Shown: positions 9,222 through 19,002 of the stretch, one piece after another
Layout of the letters: each line of letters starts with the position of its first letter
Numbering within the stretch: the first letter of the stretch is position 1
Assembly (NCBI RefSeq): GCF_026003995.1
Contig: NZ_BPIG01000002.1
Coordinates: 248,001-312,000, forward strand
Source: Tepidiforma sp.
Lineage (GTDB): Bacteria > Chloroflexota > Dehalococcoidia > Tepidiformales > Tepidiformaceae
Direction of reading: 5' to 3'
DNA length: 64,000 bases
Position numbers and translations under genes: made by a program
Notes under the pieces: generated by a model
What the model saw: only the letters and a program-made list of their open reading frames with translations
Databases searched by the model: none
Told to the model about the DNA's origin: nothing

Positions 9222-9521
9222 TTACGCCCGGGTGCCCTTCCAGGTCCCCGAGCCGAACGCCCCGAACTGCACCGTCCCGCCGATGGTGTCCCCATCGACC
9301 GCGCCGGTGAACGTCAGCTCCATCGGGCCCATCGCCCCGCTGAAGCTCGTCTTCCAGCTCACGTTGTTCCCGTCCACCGTCCCGCCGGTGAACTCCTGCG
9401 AGCCCCGCTCGCTGCCGAACGTCCCGCTCAGCGCGCTGCCGTCCGTCTTCAGCGTCAGCTGCGCCGGCCGGTCGCCCATCGGCGTCGAAAGGGTGATGTT
9501 CCAGGTGCCGTCAACGGCCAT
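9222..9521 (-). CDS. Hypothetical small beta-rich protein
   Basis: 99 residues, no signal or membrane segment. The chain alternates short strands and Gly/Asp turns with two internal echoes: G-x-V-D-G-N-N-V-S-W and G-A-V-D-G-D-T-I-G-G, both followed by a strand, as in small lipocalin-like or beta-barrel proteins. I recognise it as a recurring uncharacterised family but cannot name a function. It has its own promoter (9594-9623), a good ribosome site (GAGGAG) and a strong terminator, so it is a well-defined single-gene unit and a real protein. Confidence 0.8.
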   Translation of the reverse strand: MAVDGTWNITLSTPMGDRPAQLTLKTDGSALSGTFGSERGSQEFTGGTVDGNNVSWKTSFSGAMGPMELTFTGAVDGDTIGGTVQFGAFGSGTWKGTRA

Positions 9522-9593
9522 CGTCAGGTCTCCTCGTTGCGACTGCAGAATCCGAGCAGCATTCGAAAATGAAAGCCGCTGCGGTCACGCTGC

Positions 9594-9623
9594 ACCGTAG
9601 CCGCTCCCGCGCGAACGCGTCAA
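9594..9623 (-). promoter_or_regulatory. Promoter of the 99-residue beta-rich protein gene
   Basis: Minus strand: -35 TTGACG (9623-9618), 18-base spacer, -10 TACGGT (9599-9594), giving a leader of about 65 bases. The -35 lies just upstream of the last codons of the neighbouring oxidoreductase gene. Confidence 0.5.
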
Positions 9624-9629
9624 CCGCCT

Positions 9630-10616
9630 TCACCCCGAAACCAGCACGATCTTGCCGAAATTCGCGTTCGTCGCCATGTAGGCGTGTGCCTCCGCCGCGT
9701 CCCGCAGCGCGTAGACGCGGTCGATCACCACCTTCACCCGCCCGCGCGCGATGTGCGGCAGCACGCTCTTCTCGAACGCCCGCGTCGCCAGCGCCTTCTC
9801 CTCCAGCGGCCGCGCCCGCAGCGTCGTCCCCCGCACCTGCAGCCGCTTCTGCAGCAGCACGCCGAGGTTCGCCTGCGCCGACGTGCCGCCCATCAGCCCC
9901 ACGATCACCATCCGCCCCTTCGGCGCCAGTGCCCGCAGGTTCCGCTCCCAGTAGTCCGCCCCGATGACGTCGAGGATGACGTCGACGCCCTTCCCGTCCG
10001 TCGCCTGCAGCACCGCCTCGGCGAAATCCTGCTCCCGGTAGTTGATGCCGAGGTCGAGGCCCAGCTCGGCTGCCCGCACCAGCTTCTCCGCGCTCCCCGC
10101 CGTCCCCGCAACGAACGAGGCGCCCATCACCTTCGCGATCTGCACCGCCGCGACGCCGACGCCGCTCCCAACCGCGTGGATGAGCACCCGCTCGCCCGCC
10201 GCGAGCCCGCACTGCAGCAGCGCATCGTGCGCCGTGATGTACACCTCCGGCGTCGCGCCGGCCTCCTCCCACGAGAGCGCCTCCGGCACCTTCACCGCCA
10301 GCCGGTGGTGCGTGGCCACCAGCTCGGCGTAGCCGCCGCCCGCCAGCAGCCCCATCACGCGGTCGCCCACGGCGAACCCTTCGACCCGCTCGCCCGCGGC
10401 CACCACCTCGCCCGCGTACTCCAGCCCCGGGATTTCGAACGCCGGCTTCGGCCCCGGCTGCGGGTAGCCGCCCATCCGCTGCAGCAGGTCGGCCCGGTTC
10501 AGCGCCGTCGCCCGCACCCGGATGAGCAGGTCCTCCGGCCCGGCGACGGGGTCCGGCACCTCGCGGTATTCGAGCACCTCCGGCCCCCCGGGCCGGGTGA
10601 TGACGACAGCTTTCAT
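9630..10616 (-). CDS. NAD(P)H quinone oxidoreductase, PIG3 family (zinc-independent MDR)
   Basis: 328 residues. The start MKAVVITRPGGPEVLEYREVP and the segment ATALNRADLLQRMGGYPQPG are characteristic of the PIG3/TP53I3 branch of medium-chain dehydrogenases, which reduce quinones with NADPH and lack the catalytic zinc. The Rossmann nucleotide site reads HAVGSGVGVAAVQIAK. The length is normal. The ATG at 10616 is set by homology; the ribosome site is weak. The next gene on the strand, an FAD oxidoreductase, ends 52 bases upstream, so the two may be co-transcribed. The exact quinone substrate is unknown. Confidence 0.9.
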   Translation of the reverse strand: MKAVVITRPGGPEVLEYREVPDPVAGPEDLLIRVRATALNRADLLQRMGGYPQPGPKPAFEIPGLEYAGEVVAAGERVEGFAVGDRVMGLLAGGGYAELVATHHRLAVKVPEALSWEEAGATPEVYITAHDALLQCGLAAGERVLIHAVGSGVGVAAVQIAKVMGASFVAGTAGSAEKLVRAAELGLDLGINYREQDFAEAVLQATDGKGVDVILDVIGADYWERNLRALAPKGRMVIVGLMGGTSAQANLGVLLQKRLQVRGTTLRARPLEEKALATRAFEKSVLPHIARGRVKVVIDRVYALRDAAEAHAYMATNANFGKIVLVSG

Positions 10617-10668
10617 GGCGAACGCCCCCGCGCGGAACTTCGCCGCCGATCCTACGCCACCCGCCCCG

Positions 10669-11952
10669 CTACGGCCCCGGCAGCCACGCCCCCGCCGCCC
10701 GCAGCCGGGCTTGCAGGCTCGCCACCTCCACATCCGCCAGCCCGCAGCCGCGCTCCAGCGCGAGCGCCGCGCCCGTCCCCGCCGCCTCGCCCGTCGCGAA
10801 GCACGCCGGGATCTCCTTCGTCGCATGGTGCACCCGATGGTCGACCGAGATGCACCGCCCCGCGGCCGCGAGGTTCGCCGTCCCCCGCGCGGCCAGCGAC
10901 CGCCACGGGATTTCGTACACCGCGCCGTACTTCGTCCAGTGCCCCGTCACCGCCACGGCGTCCTCGAAATGCCGGTCCATCTCCTCGCGCGAAAGCTGGT
11001 GCCGGCCGACGAGCCGGCGCGATTCGGTGATGCCCAGCGTCGCCGCGAACCCGGCCAGCCACGCCCGTTCGAACCCGGCCGCCTTTCCCCGCAGCCGGTC
11101 GAGCTCCGCCCGCGCCAGCCGCCGGCACTCCACCTCGGCGTACGTCAGGTCGTCCGGGTTCACCGGGTCGATCGCCCGCCCGATCCGCTCCGCCGCCCCC
11201 CACGGGTGGAGGTAGCCGCCCGGGTGGACCGTGCGGTAGTACCCCGGCCGCTGCGGCGAGGCCTCGGCCGCCGCCTCGTCCACGTTCGCCGTCCGGAACC
11301 AGAGCCACGGGTGCACCAGCTCGCGCTCCACCGGCTCGCCCGCCAGCACCGCGATGTCGGCGTCGCCCGTGGCATCGATCACCGCCCCGCAGGCGACCGC
11401 CTCCCGGCCCGCCTTCGATTCGAAGATGACGTGCGTCACCCGGTCGCCGTCCTTCCGCACGCCGACCGCCCACCGGTGGAAGCGCAGGTCGACGCCTGCC
11501 TCCAGCACCAGCCGGTCCGCCTCCACCTTGAACTCCTCCGGGTCGTACGCCACCGAATATCGCACCACGTGCGGCCCGCTCCCCCACACCAGCCCGAGCC
11601 GGCGGTACTTCTCCACCAGCGCCGGGTCCGGCGAGCCCCACTCCTCCCGCGGCGGGTACAGGCAGGCCCCCCGCGCGGCGAGCCGGTCCACCAGCTCCTG
11701 GCAGAGCCCGGCCACCACCTGCCGCCCGCGGCCGTCGTCCAGCGTCAGCAGCAGGATGATCAGCCCGTTCGTCGCCAGCCCGCCGAGCGAGCCGTACCGC
11801 TCCACCAGCATCGCCCGCGCGCCCTGCCGCGCCGCCGCCACGGCCGCAGCGATGCCCGCCGCGCCCCCGCCCACCACCAGCACGTCCGTCTCTGCGATGA
11901 CGGGCACCCGGCGCTCCGGCTCCACGATGAACGTCCCGGCCATGGCCCGCAT
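10669..11952 (-). CDS. FAD-dependent oxidoreductase (FAD_oxidored/thi4-like)
   Basis: 427 residues. The dinucleotide-binding motif VLVVGGGAAGIAAAVAAARQG at the N-terminus, continuing to VERYGSLGGLATNG, and the later VIDATGDAD are the signature of the FAD-dependent oxidoreductase family related to fumarate reductase/HcnB-like proteins. The C-terminal block ACFATGEAAGTGAALALERG binds the FAD again. No cofactor-coupled partner is nearby. A second ATG nine bases in (11943) is an equally good start. It is divergent from the cyclase gene. Family certain, substrate unknown. Confidence 0.85.
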   Translation of the reverse strand: MRAMAGTFIVEPERRVPVIAETDVLVVGGGAAGIAAAVAAARQGARAMLVERYGSLGGLATNGLIILLLTLDDGRGRQVVAGLCQELVDRLAARGACLYPPREEWGSPDPALVEKYRRLGLVWGSGPHVVRYSVAYDPEEFKVEADRLVLEAGVDLRFHRWAVGVRKDGDRVTHVIFESKAGREAVACGAVIDATGDADIAVLAGEPVERELVHPWLWFRTANVDEAAAEASPQRPGYYRTVHPGGYLHPWGAAERIGRAIDPVNPDDLTYAEVECRRLARAELDRLRGKAAGFERAWLAGFAATLGITESRRLVGRHQLSREEMDRHFEDAVAVTGHWTKYGAVYEIPWRSLAARGTANLAAAGRCISVDHRVHHATKEIPACFATGEAAGTGAALALERGCGLADVEVASLQARLRAAGAWLPGP

Positions 11953-12028
11953 TCTGCCCCGCGCGCGTGCGCCTGTCGCGCCCCCGCCGCGCTACACTCC
12001 CCGCCGAAGCCGCGCCGGAGGTGTTCCC

Positions 12029-12952
12029 ATGCCCGACCATCCGCTGCCCGCGCCCGAAGAGGTCGCCGGCTACTTCGACCGCTGCTCGAACTGGGGCCGC
12101 TGGGGGCCGGACGACTCCGCCGGCACCATCAACCTCATCACCCCCGAGAAGCGCCGCCGGGCCGCCGGGCTCGTGCGCAGCGGCCGCGCCGTCTCCATCG
12201 CCCACCCCCTCAACACCGTCGGCGGCCCCGGCAACTGGAACCCCGCCCAGCACTGGCTCCGCGTCGGCCCCACCGCCTCTGTCGACTACGTCGGCCTCCT
12301 CTTCCACGGCTACGCCACCACCCACGTCGACGCCCTCTGCCACATCTTCTGGCAGGGCCAGATGTACAACGGCCGCCCGGCCAGCGAGGTCACCTCCCTC
12401 GGCGCCCGCGCCGGCGCCGTCGATGCCTGGAAGGACGGCATCGTCACCCGCGGTGTCCTCATCGATATCCCCCGCTTCCGCGGCACCGGGTTCGTCACGC
12501 TCGATGCGCCCGTCCGCGGCTGGGAGCTCGAGGCCGCCGCCGAGGCCCAGGGCAGCCCGCTCGAGCCCGGCGACGCCGTCCTCGTCTACAGCGGCCGCTC
12601 CGCCTTCTACGCCGCGAACCCGGGCAGCACCCCAGGCGTCCCTCCGACGCCCGGCCTCCATGCCGATACCGTGCCCGCCCTGAAGAGGCACGATGCCGCA
12701 CTCCTCGGCTGGGACATGATGGACGCCCGCCCGAGCGGCTACGAACTGTTCGATAACGCGGCGACGGCCGGCGGGCCGGTGCACGTCCTCGCCATCGTCT
12801 TCGCCGGCATGCCGCTGATCGACAACGCCAACCTGGACCCCCTCGCGCAGGCCTGCCGCGAAGAAGGCCGCTGGGAGTTTCTCCTCACCATCGCCCCGCT
12901 CCACATCCGCGGCGGCACCGGCTCCCCCGTGAACCCCATCGCGGTGTTCTGA
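12029..12952 (+). CDS. Cyclase family protein (kynurenine formamidase-like metal hydrolase)
   Basis: 307 residues. The central HGYATTHVDALCH corresponds to the HXGTHXDXPXH metal-binding motif of the cyclase/kynurenine formamidase family (with A and T changes and L for P), and the upstream WGPDDSAGTINLIT is typical of the longer bacterial subgroup. These are metal-dependent amidases or lactonases. CCGGAGG precedes the ATG, and a TACACT box lies 30 bases upstream (11993-11998). It is followed 31 bases later by a hydrolase with its own promoter. The substrate cannot be inferred. Confidence 0.88.
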   Translation: MPDHPLPAPEEVAGYFDRCSNWGRWGPDDSAGTINLITPEKRRRAAGLVRSGRAVSIAHPLNTVGGPGNWNPAQHWLRVGPTASVDYVGLLFHGYATTHVDALCHIFWQGQMYNGRPASEVTSLGARAGAVDAWKDGIVTRGVLIDIPRFRGTGFVTLDAPVRGWELEAAAEAQGSPLEPGDAVLVYSGRSAFYAANPGSTPGVPPTPGLHADTVPALKRHDAALLGWDMMDARPSGYELFDNAATAGGPVHVLAIVFAGMPLIDNANLDPLAQACREEGRWEFLLTIAPLHIRGGTGSPVNPIAVF

Positions 12953-12983
12953 CCTCGCCCCGCCGGTCCGCTACCATCGAACC

Positions 12984-14111
12984 ATGCGCAGCCGCACCCT
13001 CGCCGCCGGCGCGGCCGCCGCGGCCGGGCTGGCGCTCGCCCCCGGCCTCGGCCTCGCCCGCCTCCTCCACCACCAGGCGTTCGACCCCGCCAGCGACCGC
13101 CTCCCCGGCCCGTTCACCGTCACCCTCACGGCCCTCGCCCCCGGCCGCGCGACCCTCCGCCCTGCCCCCGGCGCCCCGCCCGATGCCCACCTCGCGCCCG
13201 GCCGCTACCTCCTCGAAGCCGCCCGCGGCCGGGCCGCGCTCGGCCCCGTCGTGGCATCCAACGGCGTCGCCGCCATCCGCGAGCTCAGGCCCCTCGAAGG
13301 CAGCCTGCGCCCCGGCGACTTCGCCCGGCTCGATGCCTTCGCCTTCCCCGGAGACCCGCAGGCCGCCCACGGCATCCCCTTCGAAGACGTGACCGTCCAC
13401 GCCCCGCTCGGCGAATTCCCCGCATGGTACGTCCCCGGCCAGCGCGATACCTGGGCCGTCATGGTCCACGGCAAAGGCGCGAACCGCCGCGAGACCCTCC
13501 GCCTCCTCCCGCTCCTCGCCGAAGCCGGCTTCCCCGCCCTCGCCATCACCTACCGCAACGACGAGGGCTGCCCGCCGGCCCCCGCCGGCCGCTACACCTA
13601 CGGCCGCGACGAATGGGAGGAGCTCGATGCCGCCGCCCGCTTCGCCCTCGGCCTCGGCGCGCGCCGGCTCCTCCTCGTCGGCTACTCCATGGGCGGCGCC
13701 ATCTGCCTCAGCTTCATGGAGCGCTCCGACCTCGCCCCGCGGGCTGCCGGCTTCATCCTCGAAGCCCCCATGCTCGACCTTCGCACCACCGTCGCCCACG
13801 GCGCCCGCCAGCGCCGCATCCCCCTTGCCTACCTCGCCGTTTCGAACCGCATCGCCGCCCGCCGCTACGGCTTCGACTGGGACGATTTCGACTACCGCCG
13901 CACGGCCATCGACCTCCAGCGCCCCGTCCTCCTCTTCCACGGCGCCGCCGACCCGACCGTGCCCGTCGAACTGAGCGACAGCCTCGCCGCCGCCCGGCCC
14001 GATATCGTCCGCTACGTCCGCGTCCCCGGCGCCGGCCATGTCCGCGCGTGGAACGTCGACCCGGAAGGCTACGCCGACGCCGTCCGCGCCTTCCTCGCCG
14101 CGCTCGAATGA
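12984..14111 (+). CDS. Alpha/beta hydrolase, exported or membrane-anchored
   Basis: 375 residues. An N-terminal hydrophobic segment (residues 5-28) is likely a signal or anchor. A domain of about 110 residues precedes the hydrolase domain. The catalytic triad is visible: Ser in GYSMGG, Asp in GAADPTVP and His in GAGHVRAW. The opening HGKGANRRE is the oxyanion region. The start codon lies only 6 bases after a TACCAT box (12972-12977) with no ribosome site, so the mRNA is probably leaderless. It ends 8 bases from the convergent cydB. Substrate unknown. Confidence 0.85.
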   Translation: MRSRTLAAGAAAAAGLALAPGLGLARLLHHQAFDPASDRLPGPFTVTLTALAPGRATLRPAPGAPPDAHLAPGRYLLEAARGRAALGPVVASNGVAAIRELRPLEGSLRPGDFARLDAFAFPGDPQAAHGIPFEDVTVHAPLGEFPAWYVPGQRDTWAVMVHGKGANRRETLRLLPLLAEAGFPALAITYRNDEGCPPAPAGRYTYGRDEWEELDAAARFALGLGARRLLLVGYSMGGAICLSFMERSDLAPRAAGFILEAPMLDLRTTVAHGARQRRIPLAYLAVSNRIAARRYGFDWDDFDYRRTAIDLQRPVLLFHGAADPTVPVELSDSLAAARPDIVRYVRVPGAGHVRAWNVDPEGYADAVRAFLAALE

Positions 14112-14118
14112 CCACGCC

Positions 14119-15132
14119 TCAGTGCGCGATCTCTTCGCCCCGCAGCGTATCCCGCGAGAACGTCCAGTAGAGCAGCCAGAGCGACGGCACGAGGATGAGC
14201 GCCCCGATCGGCAGCGCCACGAGGAACGATACGACGGTGATCCGCTCCGCCGCGGCGGCCTCGTAGGTCAGCGCGTTCGCCAGCAGGTACGGCTCCTGCG
14301 CCAGTCCCCACGCGCCCACCACCCCCGCCACCGTCGCCGCGGCCAGCGGCGGCGCCAGCCGGTAGCGCCGCGTCCAGAGCGCCCACAGCCCGGCGAGCCC
14401 GAGCAGCGCCGTCGCCCCCATCGCCGCCACGACCCGCGCATCGTTCAGGTGCGAAGCGAACGCGTCCGCGTCCCACGCCGCCACCGGGATCGCCACCGTC
14501 GTCGCCGCGCCCAGCGCCAGCGACGCCGCGATCGCCCGCTTCCGGAAGTCCTCCCGCAGCTCACCTTCCGTCCGCGCCACCATGTACGCCGCCGCGAGGA
14601 ACGCGCAGATCAGCAGCCCGATCACCCCGCACACCAGCGCGAACGGCCGCAGCCAGCCCGCGAACGCCCCGGAGAGCACCCGCGTCCCCTCCACCTCGAT
14701 GTGCCCCGTCGTGACCGCGCCGATGACCAGCCCGAAGGTGAACGGCGTCAGCACGCTCGCCCACGAAAACCACTGCAGCGACTGCCGCGCCAGCCGGCTC
14801 TCCCGGTCCCCGTAATGCCGGAAGGCGAAGGCCGCCCCCCGCGCCACGATGCCCAGCAGCGCGATGAACAGCGGCACGTACAGCGCTTCGAAAATCACCG
14901 CGTACGCCGCCGGGAAGACCACGAACAGCGTCACCACCAGCAGGATGAGCCACACGTGGTTCGTCTCCCACACCGGGCCGATCGCCTTCTCCAGCGCCAG
15001 CCGCTGCTCCTCCTTCCGTGGCCCCGACGCCAGCAGCGACCAGATGCCGCCGCCGAAATCGGCGCCCCCGAACATCGCGTACATCATCACCGCGACGAGC
15101 GCGATGCCCGCCGCCGCCAGCTCAGGCGACAC
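14119..15132 (-). CDS. cydB: Cytochrome bd ubiquinol oxidase subunit II
   Basis: 337 residues with about nine membrane helices, matching CydB, the smaller subunit of the quinol-oxidising bd oxidase. The start PELAAAGIALVAVMMYAMFGGADFGGGIW is the classic first helix, and GPVWETNHVWLI follows as the second family signature. It is a GTG start that overlaps the end of cydA by 11 bases, indicating translational coupling. The complex reduces oxygen without proton pumping and gives high-affinity or cyanide-resistant respiration. Confidence 0.95.
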   Translation of the reverse strand: MSPELAAAGIALVAVMMYAMFGGADFGGGIWSLLASGPRKEEQRLALEKAIGPVWETNHVWLILLVVTLFVVFPAAYAVIFEALYVPLFIALLGIVARGAAFAFRHYGDRESRLARQSLQWFSWASVLTPFTFGLVIGAVTTGHIEVEGTRVLSGAFAGWLRPFALVCGVIGLLICAFLAAAYMVARTEGELREDFRKRAIAASLALGAATTVAIPVAAWDADAFASHLNDARVVAAMGATALLGLAGLWALWTRRYRLAPPLAAATVAGVVGAWGLAQEPYLLANALTYEAAAAERITVVSFLVALPIGALILVPSLWLLYWTFSRDTLRGEEIAH

Positions 15133-16477
15133 CTTCGGCCTCCTTCCCCGCCGCGCCGGGCAGCCGCTCCGGGTGCCGCGGCCCGTGCGGCCACTTCAAC
15201 AGCGCCACGATGAGCGCGATCGAAATCACCACGTACAGCAGCGTGAACAGGATGAAGAAGACGAGAATCCCGTCCCGCTCCGTCACCCCTTCCGAGGTGC
15301 GCAGGTAGCCGTACACCACCCACGGCTGCCGCCCGAATTCGGTCACGAACCAGCCCGCCTGCAGCGCCGCGAACGAGAGGAACCCGCTCGCGATGAGCGC
15401 GAGGCTCAGCGCCCGCCCCGGCAGCCAGCTCCCCGCCTCCCGCCGGCGCCGCCACCACGCAACCCAGTACCAGCCGGCGATGAACAGCAGCGCGAAGCCC
15501 GCGCCCACCATCACCTGAAACGAGAGGTGCACCAGCAGTTCGTTCGGCCGGTCCTCCGGCGGCACATCGTTCAGCCCCTTCACCTCCGCGTTCAGGTCGC
15601 CGTAGCCCAGCCAGCTCAGCATCTTCGGGATCTCGATGGCGTACTTCGTCTCCCCGTTCATCGGGATGCCGCCGATGCGCAGCGGCGCGCCCCGCTGCGT
15701 CTCGTACTGCCCCTCCATCGCCGCGAACTTCACCGGCTGCAGCTCCGCCACCCGCTTCGCCGCGAAGTCCCCCGCGATGATCTGCAGCGGAATCGAGACC
15801 GCCGCCACCGCCATCGCCAGCTGCAGCCCCAGCTTCGCGTTCACCGCCGGCTTCTTCCGCCAGAGCAGCCACGCATACACCGCCGCCACCGAAAACCCCG
15901 TCACCACGTACGAGGCCAGCGTCCCGTGGATCGCCTCGTGCAGCCACGCCGCGTTGAACATCGCATCCCACGGGTCCACGTCGACGACCTGCCCGTCCAC
16001 CACCCGGAACCCCTCCGGCGTGTTCATCCACGCGTTCGCCGAGATGACGAACACCGCCGAAATCGCCGAGCTGACCGCGATCGGGATCGTCACCAGCCAG
16101 TGCGCGAACGCCGACATCCGGTTCCAGCCGTAGATGTAAATCGCGAGGAAGATCGCCTCCGTGAAAAACGCGAACCCCTCCAGCGAGAACGGCATCCCGA
16201 TGATGCCGCCCGCGTACTCCATGAACCGCGGCCACAACAGCCCCAGCTCGAACGACAGCACCGTCCCCGAGACGGCCCCCACCGCGAACAGCAGCCCCAC
16301 CACCGGCGTCCACGCCCGGGCCAGCTGACGGTAGCGGTCGTCCTTCTTCCAGAGCGCCATCCCCTCCGCCACGAACAGCAGGAGCGGCAGGCCGATGCCG
16401 AGCGGCGTGAAAAACGTGTGGAAGACGAGTGAGAGGCCCATCAGGGCCCGCGCCGAAAGCAGCGTGTCGAACTCCAC
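15122..16477 (-). CDS. cydA: Cytochrome bd ubiquinol oxidase subunit I
   Basis: 451 residues. ARALMGLSLVFHTFFTPLG carries the His ligand (His20 here) of the high-spin haem; GFAFFTEAIFLAIYIYGWNRM carries the essential Glu of the haem d site. The Q-loop between the later helices is short (GDLNAEVKGLNDVPPEDRPNE), as in the CioA/short-loop class. The GTG at 16477 is chosen because GGAGGGG lies 8 bases upstream; the open frame runs much further without sense. cydB overlaps at the 3' end. No cydX-like or cydDC genes are adjacent. Confidence 0.95.
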   Translation of the reverse strand: MEFDTLLSARALMGLSLVFHTFFTPLGIGLPLLLFVAEGMALWKKDDRYRQLARAWTPVVGLLFAVGAVSGTVLSFELGLLWPRFMEYAGGIIGMPFSLEGFAFFTEAIFLAIYIYGWNRMSAFAHWLVTIPIAVSSAISAVFVISANAWMNTPEGFRVVDGQVVDVDPWDAMFNAAWLHEAIHGTLASYVVTGFSVAAVYAWLLWRKKPAVNAKLGLQLAMAVAAVSIPLQIIAGDFAAKRVAELQPVKFAAMEGQYETQRGAPLRIGGIPMNGETKYAIEIPKMLSWLGYGDLNAEVKGLNDVPPEDRPNELLVHLSFQVMVGAGFALLFIAGWYWVAWWRRRREAGSWLPGRALSLALIASGFLSFAALQAGWFVTEFGRQPWVVYGYLRTSEGVTERDGILVFFILFTLLYVVISIALIVALLKWPHGPRHPERLPGAAGKEAEGVA

Positions 16478-16624
16478 GCGCGTTCCCCTCCGCGCCAAAC
16501 CGGGCGCCGGCCACAGTATGGCGAATCCGCATGCCCCGTGCGCGAAATCCCCTCGATGCCCGCATTGGTCCCGTCGATGGCCCCTTTCTCCCCGCCTAAC
16601 CATCCCGTGTGCCACCATGCCCCG

Positions 16625-17860
16625 GTGCGAGCCCTCTCCATCGGCATCCTCCCCTTCGTGATCTGGGTCGTCGGCGTAGCCTGTGACGGCACGGGCGATT
16701 CCCCCGCCCCCTCCCCCACGCCGCCGCCCGCCGCCACGCCCACCCCGCCCCCGGCGCCCGGGAGCGAGCTCCCCGCCCTCCCGTCCATCGCCTTCGAGCG
16801 CGTCGCCGGCGGCTTCGAGCGCCCCACCTTCGTCACTGGCGCCGGCGACGGCAGCGGCCGTCTCTTCGTCGTCGAAAAGCGCGGCACCATCCGCATCGTC
16901 CGCAACGGGCAGGTCGCCGCCCAGCCGTTCCTCGATATCCGCTCCCGCGTCACCTCGAGCGGCAACGAGCAGGGCCTCCTCGGCCTCGCCTTCCACCCCG
17001 ACTACGCCGCCAACGGCCGCTTCTTCGTCTACTACACCGCCGCCAACGGCGGCGCGAACACCCTCGCCGAGTTCCGTGTCGCGCCCGGCGACCCCGACCG
17101 CGCCGACCCCGCCACCGGCCGCGTCCTCTTCGCCATCGATGACCAGTACAGCAACCACAACGGCGGCATGCTCGCCTTCGGCCCCGATGGCTACCTCTAC
17201 ATCGCCCTCGGCGACGGCGGCGGCGCCGGCGACCCTCTCCGCGCCGGGCAGGACCTCGGCAACCCCCTCGGCTCCATCCTCCGCATCGACGTCGATGCCC
17301 CGCCCGCAGCCGGCCGCGCCTACGCCATCCCCGCCGACAACCCCTTCGCCGCCCGCGAAGGCGCCCGCCCCGAAATCTGGGCCTACGGCCTCCGCAACCC
17401 GTGGCGCTTCAGCTTCGACCGCGCAACCGGCGACCTCTGGATCGCTGACGTCGGCCAGAACGCCCGCGAAGAGGTGAACTTCCAGCCCGCCGGCGCCCCC
17501 GGCGGCCAGAACTACGGCTGGAGCATCATGGAAGGCACCATCTGCTACCGGCCCGCCCAGGGCTGCGACCGCACCGGCCTCACCCTCCCCGTTTTCGACT
17601 ACACCCACGACGACGGCTGCTCTGTCACCGGCGGCTACGTCTACCGCGGCCAGGCCTTCCCCGCCCTCCGCGGCGCCTACCTCGTGGCCGACTACTGCAC
17701 CGGCAGCGCCTGGGCCCTCCGCTGGCAGGGCAGCCAGCTCCAGGTCACCCGCCTCGCCGATTTCCCCACCGGCATCTCCTCCTTCGGCGAAGACGACGCC
17801 GGCGAGCTCTACATCGTCCGCGACCAGGCCGGCACCCTCGAGCGCATCACCGCCCGCTGA
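16625..17860 (+). CDS. PQQ-dependent sugar dehydrogenase-like lipoprotein
   Basis: 411 residues. The GTG at 16625 gives a signal ending in the lipobox VGVAC, followed by a Pro/Thr/Ala linker and a six-bladed propeller of the soluble glucose dehydrogenase/sorbosone dehydrogenase (GSDH) family. Family marks: VARSNGQ-like strand exchange is replaced by LFVVEKRGTIRIV, then NEQGLLGLAFHPDY, NHNGGMLAFGPDGYLY, GDGGGAGDP and IWAYGLRNPWRFSFD. It should oxidise aldose sugars outside the membrane using PQQ. Several in-frame ATGs lie upstream (for example 16556), but they give no clean signal peptide. Divergent from cydA. Confidence 0.88.
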   Translation: MRALSIGILPFVIWVVGVACDGTGDSPAPSPTPPPAATPTPPPAPGSELPALPSIAFERVAGGFERPTFVTGAGDGSGRLFVVEKRGTIRIVRNGQVAAQPFLDIRSRVTSSGNEQGLLGLAFHPDYAANGRFFVYYTAANGGANTLAEFRVAPGDPDRADPATGRVLFAIDDQYSNHNGGMLAFGPDGYLYIALGDGGGAGDPLRAGQDLGNPLGSILRIDVDAPPAAGRAYAIPADNPFAAREGARPEIWAYGLRNPWRFSFDRATGDLWIADVGQNAREEVNFQPAGAPGGQNYGWSIMEGTICYRPAQGCDRTGLTLPVFDYTHDDGCSVTGGYVYRGQAFPALRGAYLVADYCTGSAWALRWQGSQLQVTRLADFPTGISSFGEDDAGELYIVRDQAGTLERITAR

Positions 17861-17935
17861 GCCGCACGCCGCTCCTCCACAGGCTCGCCCCGGGACGCTA
17901 CGCTATCCCCCGACCCCTGCACCTGGAGCACGACC

Positions 17936-18979
17936 ATGAAGCTCGGCCTCTACCTCGGCTACTCCGGCGCCCGCATGGAGCTGCCCGTCGAATCCGTCCT
18001 CGAAGCTGAACGCCTCGGTTGGGATTCCGTCTGGACCGCGGAAGCCTACGGCTCCGACGCCGTCACCCCGCTCGCCTACCTCGCCGCCCTCACGAAGCGA
18101 ATCAAGCTCGGCACCGCCATCATGCAAATCCCGGCGCGCACCCCGGCCATGACCGCGATGACGAGCATGACGCTCGACGCCCTCTCCGGCGGCCGCATGC
18201 TCGTCGGCCTCGGCCTCTCCGGCCCCCAGGTCGTCGAAGGCTGGCACGGCCAGCCCTACGGCAACCCCGCGGCGCGCCTCCGCGAGTACGTCGCCATCCT
18301 CCGCAAAATCTGGGCCCGCGATGAGCCCGTCGAATTCCACGGCAAGGAGTACAACCTCCCCTACACCGGCCCCGGCGCCACCGGCCTCGGCAAGCCCCTG
18401 AAGAGCATCCTCCACGGGCGCAACATGCCCATCTACCTCGCCACCCTCGGCCCCAACAACATCCGCCTCACCGCCGAGATCGCCGACGGCTGGATCCCCG
18501 CCTTCTTCACCCCCTACCGCATGGACGTCTTCAAGCCCGACCTCGAAGCCGGCTTCGCCCGCGCCGGCAACGGCAAGTCGTGGAAGGACTTCGACATCGT
18601 CGCCACCTGCAGCGTCATCATCACCGAGGACGTGAAGGCCGGCCTCGCCGCCACCAAGCCCGGCATCGCCCTCTACGTCGGCGGCATGGGCGCCCGCCAG
18701 AAGAACTTCTACAACGAACTCATGCACCGCTACGGCTACGGCGAGGCCGCGGCCCGCATCCAGGAGCTCTACCTCGCCGGCCGCAAAGCCGAGGCCGAGG
18801 CTGCGGTCCCCGATGAGCTCGCCGACGAGATGGCCCTCGTCGGCCCCGTCGAGCGCATCCGCGAGCGCTACAAAGCCTGGGAAGACGCCGGCGTCGGCAC
18901 CCTCCTCATCGGCAACCGCGACCCGCGCGTCCTCCAGCTCATGGCCGAGCTCACCGGCGCCCTCTCCAGCGCCCGCTGA
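17936..18979 (+). CDS. LLM-class F420-dependent oxidoreductase
   Basis: 347 residues, a luciferase-like TIM barrel. [11 protein letters not shown] at the start, [35 protein letters not shown] and [18 protein letters not shown] are typical of the F420-dependent branch (close to putative F420 methylene-tetrahydromethanopterin reductase-like enzymes of actinobacteria and Chloroflexota). It should transfer hydride between coenzyme F420 and an unknown substrate. CTGGAG precedes the ATG, and a TACGCT box is found further upstream. A small gene of unknown function follows after 23 bases on the same strand. A DUF385-type protein at 53.6 kb also points to F420 use in this organism. Confidence 0.9.
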   Translation: MKLGLYLGYSGARMELPVESVLEAERLGWDSVWTAEAYGSDAVTPLAYLAALTKRIKLGTAIMQIPARTPAMTAMTSMTLDALSGGRMLVGLGLSGPQVVEGWHGQPYGNPAARLREYVAILRKIWARDEPVEFHGKEYNLPYTGPGATGLGKPLKSILHGRNMPIYLATLGPNNIRLTAEIADGWIPAFFTPYRMDVFKPDLEAGFARAGNGKSWKDFDIVATCSVIITEDVKAGLAATKPGIALYVGGMGARQKNFYNELMHRYGYGEAAARIQELYLAGRKAEAEAAVPDELADEMALVGPVERIRERYKAWEDAGVGTLLIGNRDPRVLQLMAELTGALSSAR

Positions 18980-19002
18980 GGTTCCCACCGGAGGTTCGTC
19001 CC

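Noticed and set aside
10652-12904. A 750-codon minus-strand open frame over the FAD oxidoreductase and cyclase
   Set aside because: Low-complexity Gly/Ala/Arg product with no motifs; the real genes in other frames explain the region.
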